Shown here: positions 5,303 to 5,321 of the stretch, piece after piece
Layout of the letters: each line of letters starts with the position of its first letter
Position numbering within the stretch: the first letter of the stretch is position 1
DNA from: an uncultured Ruminococcus sp.
Lineage (GTDB): Bacteria > Bacillota > Clostridia > Oscillospirales > Ruminococcaceae
Length of the DNA stretch: 5,321 nucleotides
NCBI GenBank assembly: GCA_905199285.1
Contig: CAJKFZ010000189.1
Location: forward strand, 1-5,321
Direction of reading: 5' to 3'
Notes under the pieces: generated by a model
What the model was told of the DNA's origin: nothing
What the model saw: the letters and a program-made list of their open reading frames with translations, nothing else
Database searches by the model: none
Program-made: the position numbers and the translations under genes

Positions 5303-5321
5303 GCTAATTTGGAGTCAGTTT

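Overview
The window looks like chromosomal DNA from a low-to-moderate GC Firmicute, most likely a gut clostridium of the Oscillospiraceae/Ruminococcus type. This is inferred from the greA-lysS pair, strong AGGAG-type ribosome binding sites, two perfect consensus sigma-A promoters, and accessory genes of a kind I associate with mobile elements of Clostridia. No rRNA, tRNA, CRISPR array, transposase or integrase gene is visible.

Region 1 (1-1341): the last 28 codons of an unidentified forward gene converge on a reverse-strand metal-dependent amidohydrolase. A 12-bp perfect inverted repeat between the two stop codons probably terminates both transcripts. The amidohydrolase has its own TTGACA-N17-TATAAT promoter with a leader of only about 19 nt. 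The 401-bp gap up to greA has no convincing gene. It holds the two divergent promoters and a cluster of AAGRGGA/palindromic sequence that may be an operator.

Region 2 (1268-3424): a housekeeping operon, greA (transcript cleavage factor) followed after 28 nt by lysS (class II lysyl-tRNA synthetase), starts from a second perfect TTGACA-N17-TATAAT promoter. The lysS start is better placed at 1841 than at the upstream ATG at 1829.

Region 3 (3425-3695): a 271-bp non-coding stretch carries short direct and inverted repeats (TTTACACCAA twice in tandem plus a third partial copy, CGGTGC twice, AAACC/GGTTT) and a strong 14-bp hairpin terminator with a UACG loop. It resembles the attachment-site end of an integrative element and marks the change from core to accessory DNA.

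Region 4 (3696-5321): a two-gene, translationally coupled accessory unit. The first gene encodes a 463-aa protein with five roughly 70-residue zinc-ribbon repeats (DUF4379-like) and a C-terminal domain resembling a restriction-endonuclease fold. The second encodes a 69-aa protein of unknown function, starting at a GTG that overlaps the first gene's stop. A hairpin overlapping the second stop codon closes the unit. This is the part most likely to hold undescribed biology.
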